Program-made: the position numbers and the translations under genes
DNA from: Pseudocitrobacter cyperus
Lineage (GTDB): Bacteria > Pseudomonadota > Gammaproteobacteria > Enterobacterales > Enterobacteriaceae
Reading direction: 5' to 3'
Length of the DNA: 64,000 bases
Assembly (NCBI RefSeq): GCF_039889165.1
Contig: NZ_JAYMYY010000001.1
Coordinates: 558,001 to 622,000 of the forward strand
The notes under the pieces: model-generated
What the model was told of the DNA's origin: nothing
Databases searched by the model: none
What the model saw: only the letters and a program-made list of their open reading frames with translations
Shown: positions 55,470 to 64,000 of the stretch, piece after piece
Position numbering within the stretch: position 1 is the first letter of the stretch
How the letters are laid out: every line of letters starts with the position of its first letter

Positions 55470-57726
55470 ATTTACCTCCTGACCGTTTAATTTTAGCAGC
55501 CATTTGGTTAAATCTCTTGCGTATCCATGTAGGAACATCTAACCCTCTACTGGATTTCTCTCTACCATTCCAGTGAACCTCACCATTTTGGCCCTGATAA
55601 CGATAAAACTACCCCTCACTGTTCTGCTCATACCATTTTTTGCCAGTGGAATCAGCAGGTACAGCTCTTCGATAAACGTCCTCTGCATCTGGAGGTAATG
55701 GAGTTGTTTTACTACCACCGCCTCTGAAATCAGGCGAAGAAGGATCATGATGTGTCGCAGGATCATATGTTGGCTTGCGACCATGATAGGGAGATTCTGA
55801 TTTATATTCTTTGGTTAACCCTAGAGGGTCGATCCAACTTAACGGATTAGGCGCATATTGGTATAAGTTTAATCCACCAAGCAGACCTATCGGGTCAGGC
55901 GTTAAAAACCGCCCCATATCAGGCGCATAGTACCTGAAGGTATTGTAGTGAAGCCCAGTTTCCCTGTCCAGGTACTGTCCGGCAAACCGCAGGTTCTCTT
56001 CCGGTATACCGTCCTGTTTCCGGAACCGGCAACCGCCACTTTCATCGGCGTATTCGCCAAACGTTTATCCCCAGGTGTCCACCTCAAGACGCCAGTGTTG
56101 TTTCCCCTGCTCATCTGTCAGTGCTTCCGGCATTCCGTTCTGGCTGCAACGGTAGTAGTCCACCCGGGCTTTTTCTCCGCTGCCCCATATTCTTGCCAGC
56201 GGTGTATAACTTTCTGTATCTTCATACACATATACCAGTGGCAGACCGTCCCGGTTTTCCGCCAGCAACCGCAGCCCTTCCCACACGAAGGTTGTCACGC
56301 GCTGTGTTTCTTTTACCTGACCCCTTCCGTTTTCGAACGCCTTCACCACACTGCGCTTTTCTGTTCTCCTGCCCAGCGGGTCGTAACTGAAATGCACCTC
56401 GTGCCGCGTTTTACCCATCCACGTCATCGTGGGGATTTCCGTCACCGCTTCCGTCATACGGTGCTCACTGTCATAGCGGTAACGCCATATCCCGCCCGGC
56501 CCGGTTTTTTGTACCAGCCTGCCATACACATCATATTCACACGCTTTCTGCCGGCACAGCGTCTGGCGGTTATACTTCAGCGCCCCCCCGGCCTGTGACG
56601 CCTCCAGCAGATTACCTGCCGCGTCATACTGCCACTGACGGCTGCCCCTGTGACGGGTCTCATGCCGCAACACACGATCTGCGTCGTCATAGCTGTAATC
56701 CTGGTATCCATAATCATAAATCTGCGTTTCACTCAGCAGATTATGACGGCTGTCGTACCGGCGGTGCCACGCTTCCACCGGTCGTATCCGGTTCCCTTCC
56801 CGGTAGATTTCCCGACGCTCCGCTCTTCCCAGACGGTCATACTGCGTTCGCATCGTCAGGCTGCCCTGCGTACGGCTGACTTCCCGGTGCAGGTTGTCGC
56901 GACTGAACCCGGTTATCATCCTTCCGTCAAGGCTGATGTTCAGCACATGTCCGCTGCCATAGTACAGCGTTTTCAGACTGCGCCCGTCGGGAAGCTGTAC
57001 CGCCGTCCGGTTTCCCAGCGCGTCCAGAGTGTAACTCACCCGCCCCGTATCGGTATCTTCGGCTGTCAGTTGTCCCAGTGCGTCATATTCCAGCCTGATT
57101 TTTCGTGTGGGCAGGGGGAGGCCATGTTCATCCAGACCCGCCGGGAAGAACCTCGCTTCTTTCAGTTTTCTGCTGGCCGAGTAGCGGTACTCCGTCCGCC
57201 CGTCCGGGGTTATTTTTTCTGTGACTTCACCGGCTGCGTTGTACTGCCAGTGGTGTGTCAGTGCATCCGGCGTACCAGCGGCCCATGTCTTGCTGATAAC
57301 CCGGTCACAACTGTCATATTCGTAGCGGGTGATAATTCCGTCCAGTCCCTGCTCTTCATGCAGCCGGTCATTGGCCCCCTGCACAAACCGGTACATCTCG
57401 CCATTTTCGTTATACAGGTGTGTCAGCCGATCCCTTTCGTCGTATTCCCGCCGTACCGTATGCCCCGTCGGGTCTGTCACCACGCTCAGGCGACCGTTAT
57501 TGTCGTACTGCCAGCGAACCGGGTTGCTGTACCCCATCCGGTAGCTTTCCGGCTGCCCTTTCCGGGTCCAGCTAAGACTTGCCACCCAGTTATCTGCGCG
57601 CAACATTTTTACCGGACGCCCTGCCGGGCTGTACTCATACTGTGTACTCTCCCCCCCCGGCATCCGTTTCTTCCGCCAGCCGGTAAGCCTTATCGTAGCG
57701 GTAATGAGTGACCTTAACCGTCATAC
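55462..57726 (-). pseudogene. Displaced Rhs tip B: long core fragment and toxin with three lesions
   Basis: About 530 residues of Rhs core, the DPIGL...WIDPLGL signature and a toxin domain ending SGGKCG can be read on the minus strand. Three lesions break it: an extra C in a C8 tract at about 57651-57658 (copy A has C7), an in-frame TAA after EVDTWG at about 56065, and an in-frame TAG after EQNSEG at 55609. It has no N-terminus, the core starting at LEFTYDG. The toxin part reads KKWYEQNSEG-stop-FYRYQGQNGEVHWNGREK. The immunity gene downstream is intact. Confidence 0.87.
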
Positions 57727-57803
57727 GTAAATTCCAGTTTGTCCAGGTAATGAAGTACAAGAACTGTGCGGGAACTTTATCAGGTTAAACAGGTGGTTAA
57801 GGG
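57411..57803. repeat. Duplicated Rhs segment, copy B
   Basis: Partner of 53682-54072; about 393 bp. Contains the extra T and extra C relative to copy A. Confidence 0.9.
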
Positions 57804-57844
57804 TGCGGTTGTTTAGTGGGCTGAACGAAGGTTAAATAATAAAA

Positions 57845-57876
57845 AAGCCGGGAAGAGTTAATTTCCTTCCCGGCTT
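57845..57876 (-). terminator. Terminator of the rhs immunity gene
   Basis: Perfect 11-bp AAGCCGGGAAG / CTTCCCGGCTT stem; on the minus strand followed by TTTTTTATTATT, six bases past the immunity stop at 57882. Confidence 0.9.
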
Positions 57877-57881
57877 GTAAA

Positions 57882-58232
57882 TCAAAAATCTATGAAATTA
57901 TCATTCTCTAAATAAAAGTTTAACCCGGCTATAAAGTCTTCCATTGATGGATTTTCTTTCTGAACAGATATGTTCCTTAGTACATCTAAAAATTGCTCTC
58001 CATAGAAAAAAAGCTCCAATGAGTTATTAATAATAAACTCTGGATATATTTCCTCATCATCGTCGCTGATAACAGGGTAAATATCTAAATAACAAATAAG
58101 ATCTGCTCTAGCAGATGATTCGTATTCCTTTGTATACAAGCAGAAATTATCTTTCTTATATCCACTCATAAATTTAGATATCAAATCATTTAAGATATAA
58201 GCCTTTCTATATTCTAACTGACTCATCCACAT
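57882..58232 (-). CDS. Immunity protein for the Rhs nuclease tip (116 aa)
   Basis: Starts inside the last codons of rhs (AAATGTGGATGA), with AAGGGGGG as ribosome site; ATG 58226 is an alternative. The 116-residue acidic protein (many Glu/Asp, ISDDDEEIYPE segment) would neutralise the basic Rhs toxin tip. It lacks a signal peptide, so it acts in the cytoplasm. Family not recognised. Its own terminator follows. Confidence 0.78.
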   Translation of the reverse strand: MWMSQLEYRKAYILNDLISKFMSGYKKDNFCLYTKEYESSARADLICYLDIYPVISDDDEEIYPEFIINNSLELFFYGEQFLDVLRNISVQKENPSMEDFIAGLNFYLENDNFIDF

Positions 58233-61200
58233 TTCCCCCCTTTAGGTTTACCTGTTACTCCATCCAGTTTACCTCTACGACCGAGTTCCGCTCCGCCCCA
58301 CATATCACGCCCGCCTTTCCCGGTAGAGTGATAAAGACCATGATTATCGGCGTGATCTATACGGTCAACTAAAACCAATCGATTAACATCTTCATGATGA
58401 TGCCATGTTAAACCTGGAGGGCTTGATGCTTTATTCGGATTTTTCAACCAATCACCTAATTCGGGATGACGACCTAACATATCTCTTCTAAATGCAGGAT
58501 CGCTGTTCATCTTATTAACAAAGTCAGTGTTTGCTCTATTAAATTGAACACCATCGCTTGAGTATCTATATTTGGAATCAAGGGAATAATCATGGAATAT
58601 ATTATACTCACCATTATTAGGTCTATTTGCTAACCCCAATGGATCGATCCAAGTGAGAGGATTAGGCGCATACTGATACAGGTTTAACCCGCCCCTTAGC
58701 CCTATCGGATCCTGCTGAGTAAACCGTCCACACTCTGGCGCATAATACCTGAAAATATTATGGTGTAATCCCGTTTCGCTGTCAAAATACTGCCCCTGAA
58801 AACGCAGGCTCTGCTTCAGCGGACACCTGCCGCTCTGCTCCTCCCGCTTCAGGTTGCCCCACAGCCCGTATTCTCCCCGCCAGACGACATCTCCCTCTCC
58901 GTCCGTCAGCTCTTCCGGCAGACCGTTCAGGTGCGTGTGGTAATACCATACCCTGCTGCTGCTCCCTTTCTCCGTCTCCTGCGTGCTGACACAGGCCAGC
59001 GGCTCGTAACTGCCCGGGTTATACACATACATCAGCCGCAGCGTCGAGTTATCCCGTTTCTCCCCGCACAACTGCATCCCGTGCCAGAAGAACGTCGTCG
59101 TCTCCCTGCTTCCCCTGCTGTCCGCCTTATACACCGTCTTCCCGGTTCGCCGGCCCAGAATATCGTAACGGTATTCCGCCTTACTGTTCTCTCCACCCGA
59201 AAATCGCACCCGGGTCAGTTGCTGCTCGCTGTTGTACTCCAGATACTGCGTAATACCTGTTCGGTTGTTATGCCGCTCCGCCAGCCGGCCAAAGCCATCA
59301 TAGCGGTAACGGTACTCCCCGGCGGCTGTCACCTGGTTATGCAGCACCGGAGGGCTCAGTTCTTCCGTCCTGTTCGACGCCGCATCATAGCGGAACACTT
59401 CCCGCCCTGTATCCGTGATGCGCGCCGTCACCTGCCCGGCCAGGTCATAACTGTACTCTTCCCGCCTGCCCGGCCCGTACTCAAACGGTGCCGACGTTTT
59501 GCCATACGTGGTCAGCCGCCCGGTCAGGTTATCACCCGCATCCCAGAACCAGCGCTTGTCAATCACCGGGGCGAAAACGGAACTTATCTCCCCCACCCGC
59601 GCCACCTGCGCCGTTATCCTGCCCGTCGCGTCATACCTCGTTTCACGCAACAACCTCCCCTGGCTTCGCTGCGTTTCACGGTGCAGGCGGTCACGCTCAA
59701 ACTCCGCCAGAACATGATGCTCATCGCCCAGGTCCAGGTTAATCTGCTGAAGGTGGCCCGACCCGTAACGCAGGTAACGCTGCCGGTTGCCCCCCGGGTA
59801 CCCGCTCTCCACCAGGTTGCCCAGCGCATCACGCCGATACACGTATGTTCCGCCGTGGTTATGTTCCTCGCTTATCTCACCGTAACTGTCATACGTAAAT
59901 TCCAGTTCGTGCAGATACACCGGGAACCGTCCTTCCTGATGCGCCTGCCGCCACTCACTGAGCCACGCCCGTTTCATCTGCACACGCTTTTTGTCACGAA
60001 TGAAATCGGTACGGTATTCCTCTGTTTCGCGCCCCGTCAGCCGCCCGATGGCATCACGCTCAAAACGGATCTCCTGCGGCGGCAACATTGCCCCCTGCCC
60101 CGTGTCCACCGGGTGGCTGACCACCTTCATCACGTGGCCCAGGCTGTTGTAGTGGTACGCCTTCCGCTGCCCTGTCAGACCGTACTCACAGGTCAGCCGG
60201 TGCAGCGCGTCGTAATCAAAACGGCTGGCTTCAGATTTTTCATTCAGCAGCACTTTCAGCCGCCCGAGACGGTCGTATTCAAAACGCACCGCCTCACCCG
60301 CCGCATTAATCCGCCCGGTGATTTGCCCCCGGCTGTTTCGCTGCAGGCGGATGATTTCTCCTGACGGTGACTCCCGGGACTTCAGTTGCCCCGCATCATC
60401 CCACGCGAAACGGTAAACCCGCCCGTCCGCAAGCGTCTGCGAAAGCAGTAAATCGGCGTCAGAAAACGTCCAGGCCGTCACACCACCCGCGGCATCGGTC
60501 ACACACTCCGGCCTGCCCCATTCATCATAATCCAGACGGGTGACATATCCTGAACAGTCCGTCTGCTGGAGCAGTTGCCCGCGTCCGTTATACCGGTACC
60601 GGTACGCATTACCCAGCGCATCAGTCTGCCCTGTACAGTTTCCGTATTCGTCCCAGACGAAGCGGGTGATATGCATTTCCGGGTCGATGAGTTTAACGAC
60701 ATCCCCTTTTTCGTTATGCACCCAGCGCCACACAGCCCCATCCGGAAACTCCCGCGAAAGGGGAATCGCAAAATCCTTGTCCCATTCGGTGATAATTTTC
60801 TGTCCGGCGGGGTCTGTTTCAGCACAGATATTCCCGCGCTCATCGTAACTGAAACGGTATACCCCCTGCTGCGGATCTGTCGCCGCCAGCAACTGGCGGG
60901 CATCATTCCAGTCGAACAACCATTCGCCGTTCAGCTCATCGATAAACCCGGTGATCTGGTGCTGGCTGTTCCAGCGCCGAAAGGTGGTGCCGACACCCGT
61001 CTGCGTCAGGCGCAGGGTGCGTTCTGCCAGATCATAATCAAAAAAATATTCCTCCAGCCGCTCCCCGCCATTCTCCTGTAACCAGTGTTCCCTCACCCGC
61101 CACTCAGTCTGCCCTTCATTTTCATAACGGCGCCAGCGATAATGCGCCTGCAGACCGGTAGCATATTCATGCATGGCCATCAGGTTGTTACTGGTATCCC

Positions 61201-62875
61201 AGGCAAAACGCCGGGTAATACGTCCGTCGGCATCCTGTACCGCCGTCAGTTGCCCCTGGTCGTTGTAAAAATATTCAACCAGCAGCCGTTCGTGTTCTTC
61301 ACTGCCGCGCTGGGTGACAGAGCGCAGATATCCGGCCGGGGAATAGTGAAGCTGAACCAACACGTCATTCAGTTCATCGTGAATATGCGTCAACAGGCCG
61401 TCAGGGTTATAACGGTAAAGCAGCGCGTTATCATGCCTGTCGAGCGTCCGGGACAGACGCAGTCTGTTTTTGCAGAGCGGATCAGCCTCAAACAACTGAT
61501 ATTCACCGTCCTTTGTTTCCAGCAGGAAGATATTTTGCCGGCTGCGGTAAACCCGAAAGCCTTCATCCATGTAATAAACATCCTGCCCCGGCGCTAACGA
61601 CCCCAGTTTCAGCTCGCGCCCGGACATATCGGTATAGATATACTCATTTTCACCGGGATGTGTCCGGGAGTTTTCAATATGCAGGGAAACGTCAAACGGC
61701 AGCGTCCAGCCAGTCCCCAGGCGTCCTGACCGTGTATTCCGGCTGTTATAGATGCGCTGCCAGACGAGGGGAATATGTCCTTCCAGCGTAAAATCCCGGT
61801 CTTCCGGGCCGCTCAGGACTTTCGCGCCGGTGGCGGCATGAACGGGGTGCCCCGTAGAAAATGCCCTGCTTATTGCACCACTAACAACCGCGCCCAGTCC
61901 CGAACTGACTATCTCGATGGCCAGCATACAGCCAACTTCTTGCAGGCATTTTCGTACCGAGCCAAGAATCCCCACGCCCAGCGAGCCCAGAATCTCACCC
62001 GCCATGCTGGCCCAGGGATTTTTACCACTTTTGATGTCCCGAACAACCATTCCCGTCCCGCCAATCCGCACATACGGCTCACTCTGTTTGTGTGTGATAA
62101 CCGCTTCACAGGTACTGCGATCACCGTTACGGCAGGCGGGCTGGCTGTTAATCTGGACTTTTTTAGAGCCTTCGGCCAGATACAGACCGGACTCTGAATA
62201 CATATGCCATTTCTCGCATGTTATTTTATCCATATCCGCCGGGGCGGCATAAGGATTTTTGGGGGCAACCACGGGAGAAAACACCCCCTCCCAGAACCCC
62301 TGCTCCGGTGACGGAATAACGGGAGGAGCACCTTCAGGATCAGGCTCTGCTTTATTGTCTGCAAGCAGGCCGGAGATAAACTTTCCGGCAGCCATGCCCA
62401 TCCCCATTGGGGTCAACAGCCAGCCTTTTCTGAGAATGCCTTTCGCGATGGACAGGGCTTTACCGTCCGGCGGATTTTTTGCCTCCGCTTCAAGCACGGC
62501 ATAAATGACGTCTGCAGGAACCTTACCCGCCGCCCTGGCGGCCGGGAGTCCTTTTGTGTGAACGCTGGCAGAGCCCGTTATGATTGTTGCATCGGGTGGC
62601 CCTTTAACACCAAAAAAATCCAGAATGCAGTCAACGCCGTCTCCAATACTGTCCGTAATAGCGTCAATAGCCTCTCCCAGCACAAACCCGGTGACAGCGC
62701 CTGCCGCCAATCCGACAGCGAGAGCCACCGGGCCGACCGCACCGATAGCCATAGCGGCAGCAACCCCCACCGCAGCGTAAATTGCCCCTTTGACCAACCC
62801 ACTGGCAAAATCCGCAAGAAATGATGTATGTACCAGGGGATCGTTTACCTTTGCCGCCAGATAATCACTGCCCAT
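58223..62875 (-). CDS. Full-length PAAR-Rhs T6SS effector with predicted HNH-type nuclease tip
   Basis: 1,550-residue effector. Residues 7-16 (AAKVNDPLVH) fit a prePAAR motif, followed by two hydrophobic spans (residues about 25-75) and a PAAR-like region to about residue 290. The RHS cage of YD repeats runs from about 360 to 1380 and closes at DPIGLRGG...WIDPLGL, the autocleavage signature. The last ~135 residues form the toxin; LTWHHHEDVNRLVLVDRIDHADNHG is a His-rich HNH/endonuclease VII-type motif. Upstream lie the EagR-type chaperone gene and vgrG; downstream the immunity gene overlaps by 10 bases. The frame is uninterrupted. Confidence 0.92.
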   Translation of the reverse strand: MGSDYLAAKVNDPLVHTSFLADFASGLVKGAIYAAVGVAAAMAIGAVGPVALAVGLAAGAVTGFVLGEAIDAITDSIGDGVDCILDFFGVKGPPDATIITGSASVHTKGLPAARAAGKVPADVIYAVLEAEAKNPPDGKALSIAKGILRKGWLLTPMGMGMAAGKFISGLLADNKAEPDPEGAPPVIPSPEQGFWEGVFSPVVAPKNPYAAPADMDKITCEKWHMYSESGLYLAEGSKKVQINSQPACRNGDRSTCEAVITHKQSEPYVRIGGTGMVVRDIKSGKNPWASMAGEILGSLGVGILGSVRKCLQEVGCMLAIEIVSSGLGAVVSGAISRAFSTGHPVHAATGAKVLSGPEDRDFTLEGHIPLVWQRIYNSRNTRSGRLGTGWTLPFDVSLHIENSRTHPGENEYIYTDMSGRELKLGSLAPGQDVYYMDEGFRVYRSRQNIFLLETKDGEYQLFEADPLCKNRLRLSRTLDRHDNALLYRYNPDGLLTHIHDELNDVLVQLHYSPAGYLRSVTQRGSEEHERLLVEYFYNDQGQLTAVQDADGRITRRFAWDTSNNLMAMHEYATGLQAHYRWRRYENEGQTEWRVREHWLQENGGERLEEYFFDYDLAERTLRLTQTGVGTTFRRWNSQHQITGFIDELNGEWLFDWNDARQLLAATDPQQGVYRFSYDERGNICAETDPAGQKIITEWDKDFAIPLSREFPDGAVWRWVHNEKGDVVKLIDPEMHITRFVWDEYGNCTGQTDALGNAYRYRYNGRGQLLQQTDCSGYVTRLDYDEWGRPECVTDAAGGVTAWTFSDADLLLSQTLADGRVYRFAWDDAGQLKSRESPSGEIIRLQRNSRGQITGRINAAGEAVRFEYDRLGRLKVLLNEKSEASRFDYDALHRLTCEYGLTGQRKAYHYNSLGHVMKVVSHPVDTGQGAMLPPQEIRFERDAIGRLTGRETEEYRTDFIRDKKRVQMKRAWLSEWRQAHQEGRFPVYLHELEFTYDSYGEISEEHNHGGTYVYRRDALGNLVESGYPGGNRQRYLRYGSGHLQQINLDLGDEHHVLAEFERDRLHRETQRSQGRLLRETRYDATGRITAQVARVGEISSVFAPVIDKRWFWDAGDNLTGRLTTYGKTSAPFEYGPGRREEYSYDLAGQVTARITDTGREVFRYDAASNRTEELSPPVLHNQVTAAGEYRYRYDGFGRLAERHNNRTGITQYLEYNSEQQLTRVRFSGGENSKAEYRYDILGRRTGKTVYKADSRGSRETTTFFWHGMQLCGEKRDNSTLRLMYVYNPGSYEPLACVSTQETEKGSSSRVWYYHTHLNGLPEELTDGEGDVVWRGEYGLWGNLKREEQSGRCPLKQSLRFQGQYFDSETGLHHNIFRYYAPECGRFTQQDPIGLRGGLNLYQYAPNPLTWIDPLGLANRPNNGEYNIFHDYSLDSKYRYSSDGVQFNRANTDFVNKMNSDPAFRRDMLGRHPELGDWLKNPNKASSPPGLTWHHHEDVNRLVLVDRIDHADNHGLYHSTGKGGRDMWGGAELGRRGKLDGVTGKPKGGKCG

Positions 62876-62915
62876 TACGATAGTCCTCTCCGTTGACTGA
62901 AATTCGCCTATTCCG

Positions 62916-63341
62916 TTACGCAGTAACAGGCCGGAAACTGGCCCGGATATCTTTCCAGTGCTGAATATCCGCAGGAGTGAAAGGGCGGGTCTGGGACCAG
63001 GCCAGCACCAGGAGTGACTGGCCGGACTGAGAAATCAGAAGGCACTGGTATAACCGCTGTCCCTGCTGTTCAAACTCACAGTGGATCTCTGTGGCGTTCA
63101 TGGCTGCAGGATCAACGGAAAAAGGAACCGTGATTCTGTCTCCGGCAATAAAGTTCTTCATACTCTTTCTGAGCGCAGCCATCTGCGTGGTGATGTAGTT
63201 ATCCACCGTCATGTTATCCCGCAGAACTGCGCGGGTTACGACCAGCGAGGCACCCAGTGCCGGAAATTTAAGGATATTGACGCTGTCATCTTCAGCCGCC
63301 CATGGCAGTGTCAGGGTTCCTTCATTGATCAGATAGTTCAT
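62916..63341 (-). CDS. EagR-type Rhs chaperone (DUF1795/DcrB family)
   Basis: 141-residue cytoplasmic protein beginning MNYLINEGTLTLP, of the DUF1795 family. Members encoded directly before PAAR-Rhs effectors (EagR) bind the effector's N-terminal transmembrane segments and load it on VgrG. Position between vgrG and rhs and the effector's two hydrophobic spans agree with this role. Confidence 0.9.
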   Translation of the reverse strand: MNYLINEGTLTLPWAAEDDSVNILKFPALGASLVVTRAVLRDNMTVDNYITTQMAALRKSMKNFIAGDRITVPFSVDPAAMNATEIHCEFEQQGQRLYQCLLISQSGQSLLVLAWSQTRPFTPADIQHWKDIRASFRPVTA

Positions 63342-63359
63342 ACAAATCCTTATCCCTTC

Positions 63360-64000
63360 TTACCCTTTACTGCCGAAAATAGCTTCTTTCGCTGCAACAA
63401 TTGATTCTGGCGTCGGGCCAGTCCTGTCAATCCCCGGGCCACCGTTTTCCATGTTCAGATCCAGTATTTTGCCTGTGCCGATCTGCCCACTGTTGGTGGC
63501 ATAAAAGTTAAAGTTCTTACAGAGGAAGTTGATATTGCCTTTGTTATCCATCTCAATAACTGTTTCCCCACAGGCAAAGCGGATCCCTGTCGCTGATGCC
63601 GCCACCAGCGCCCCCTCAACCAGTTCCGTTTTACTTCCGCCAATCACAATGCTCTGGTCTTCCTGAACGGCAAGTGACTGTTTCATATGGACAGTAACGG
63701 CCTGATCCTGTTTTACTGTAACAATCTGCTTTCCTCCCACTATCTCCGCGTGGTTCGCCTTCACAGCCGTCATTCGGTTATTCAGCACCTCGGTGTGCAT
63801 ATCCTTCTGGGCGTGCATGTACAACTGCTCGTTCCCCGTCGCATCCTCAAAGCGCAGTTCATTAAACCCGCCCCCCTTGTACGTCTTCGAGCGGATGCTC
63901 ATCTGCGTTTTCGTCCCCGGCAGCCCCCCCTGCGGTTTGTTGTCCTCACGGTACGTCCTGCCCATAATAATTGGCTGATCCGGGTCGCCGTTCAGGAAGT
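63360..64000 (-). CDS. vgrG: VgrG C-terminal part (5' end outside window)
   Basis: Type VI secretion spike protein. The visible 213 residues open with FLNGDPDQPIIMGRTY, the end of the gp27/gp5-like core, then the TKTQMSIRSKTYKGGGFNEL and FEDATGNEQLYMHAQKDM segments typical of VgrG. A triple-helical beta-repeat stalk (many V-x-x-x-x-x-V/T turns) follows. The frame stays open at the window edge. The spike is expected to carry the PAAR-Rhs effector encoded next. Confidence 0.93.
   Translation of the reverse strand, partial: FLNGDPDQPIIMGRTYREDNKPQGGLPGTKTQMSIRSKTYKGGGFNELRFEDATGNEQLYMHAQKDMHTEVLNNRMTAVKANHAEIVGGKQIVTVKQDQAVTVHMKQSLAVQEDQSIVIGGSKTELVEGALVAASATGIRFACGETVIEMDNKGNINFLCKNFNFYATNSGQIGTGKILDLNMENGGPGIDRTGPTPESIVAAKEAIFGSKG

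Noticed and set aside
57651..57658. C8 tract as a phase-variation switch for an Rhs gene
   Set aside because: The C7/C8 difference is real, but tip B lacks a 5' end and has two further stops, so switching the tract would not restore a protein.
56650..57711. 353-codon frame on the + strand opposite Rhs tip B
   Set aside because: Antisense shadow of Rhs core codons; same bias appears opposite the full rhs gene.
58931..60364. 477-codon frame on the + strand opposite rhs
   Set aside because: Antisense shadow of the GC-rich repeat-containing rhs gene; no ribosome site, and the minus-strand frame is a clear Rhs protein.

Overview
This window is chromosomal DNA of an enterobacterium. Most proteins are recognisable orthologues of Escherichia coli K-12 or Salmonella proteins, often at nearly identical length. 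Gene order follows the E. coli ynfK-mlc-ynfL-ynfM-asr-ydgD-mdtIJ-tqsA block, then the patD-ydcR and ydcN-ydcO / ydcL-tehBA-ydcK-rimL-opgD / ydcJ / trg / cybB-gapC-ydcF blocks. Salmonella/Citrobacter-type genes are mixed in: osmU beside clcB, smvA/smvR, and frmA next to trg. A Citrobacter- or Salmonella-like genome is the best guess; the species cannot be fixed from sequence alone.

Layout. 1-1.8 kb: end of an OsmU-type osmoprotectant ABC operon, followed by a 60-bp tandem repeat array. 2-9.4 kb: ClC channel clcB, bioD2 (ynfK), mlc, ynfL/ynfM and an M32 carboxypeptidase. 9.4-13.1 kb: acid-shock gene asr with a perfect RstA box, the 27-residue ydgU, protease ydgD, spermidine exporter mdtJI and tqsA. 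13.1-15.3 kb: biocide exporter smvA, broken by a frameshift, divergent from its repressor gene smvR. 15.3-16.8 kb: accessory small genes, including an unlisted 50-aa Gly/His-rich lipoprotein. 16.8-22.3 kb: patD, ydcR, small proteins, nickel/cobalt efflux rcnA with rcnR and two RcnR operators, and a 76-nt tRNA-like gene with a defective anticodon stem. 22.6-37.9 kb: secreted Asn-rich protein, rlhA, sutR/ydcO, an AraC/EamA pair, ydcL, tehBA, ydcK, rimL, opgD, a carboxylesterase and ydcJ.

38-43.2 kb holds a short aromatic-catabolism cluster inserted into this backbone: pcaHG (protocatechuate 3,4-dioxygenase), a PcaQ-like LysR regulator and a membrane PQQ dehydrogenase of the glucose/quinate/shikimate family. 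Together they suggest periplasmic quinate or shikimate oxidation feeding protocatechuate ring cleavage, but no downstream beta-ketoadipate genes are in view. 43.2-51.7 kb: trg, frmA/frmR, leuE, cybB, an intact gapC, ydcF and an MHS-family symporter.

51.7-64 kb is a type VI secretion-associated Rhs island read on the minus strand: the vgrG 3' end, an EagR-type (DUF1795) chaperone gene, a full-length 1,550-residue PAAR-Rhs effector with a predicted HNH-type nuclease tip, and its overlapping immunity gene. Downstream is a chain of at least three displaced Rhs tips, each followed by an AT-rich probable immunity gene. These remnants carry identifiable lesions: frameshifts in sibling duplicates, two in-frame stops, and a 186-bp in-frame deletion at a 7-bp repeat. 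They record successive toxin-tip replacement at one locus. The orphan toxin/immunity pairs are the least explained part of the window.
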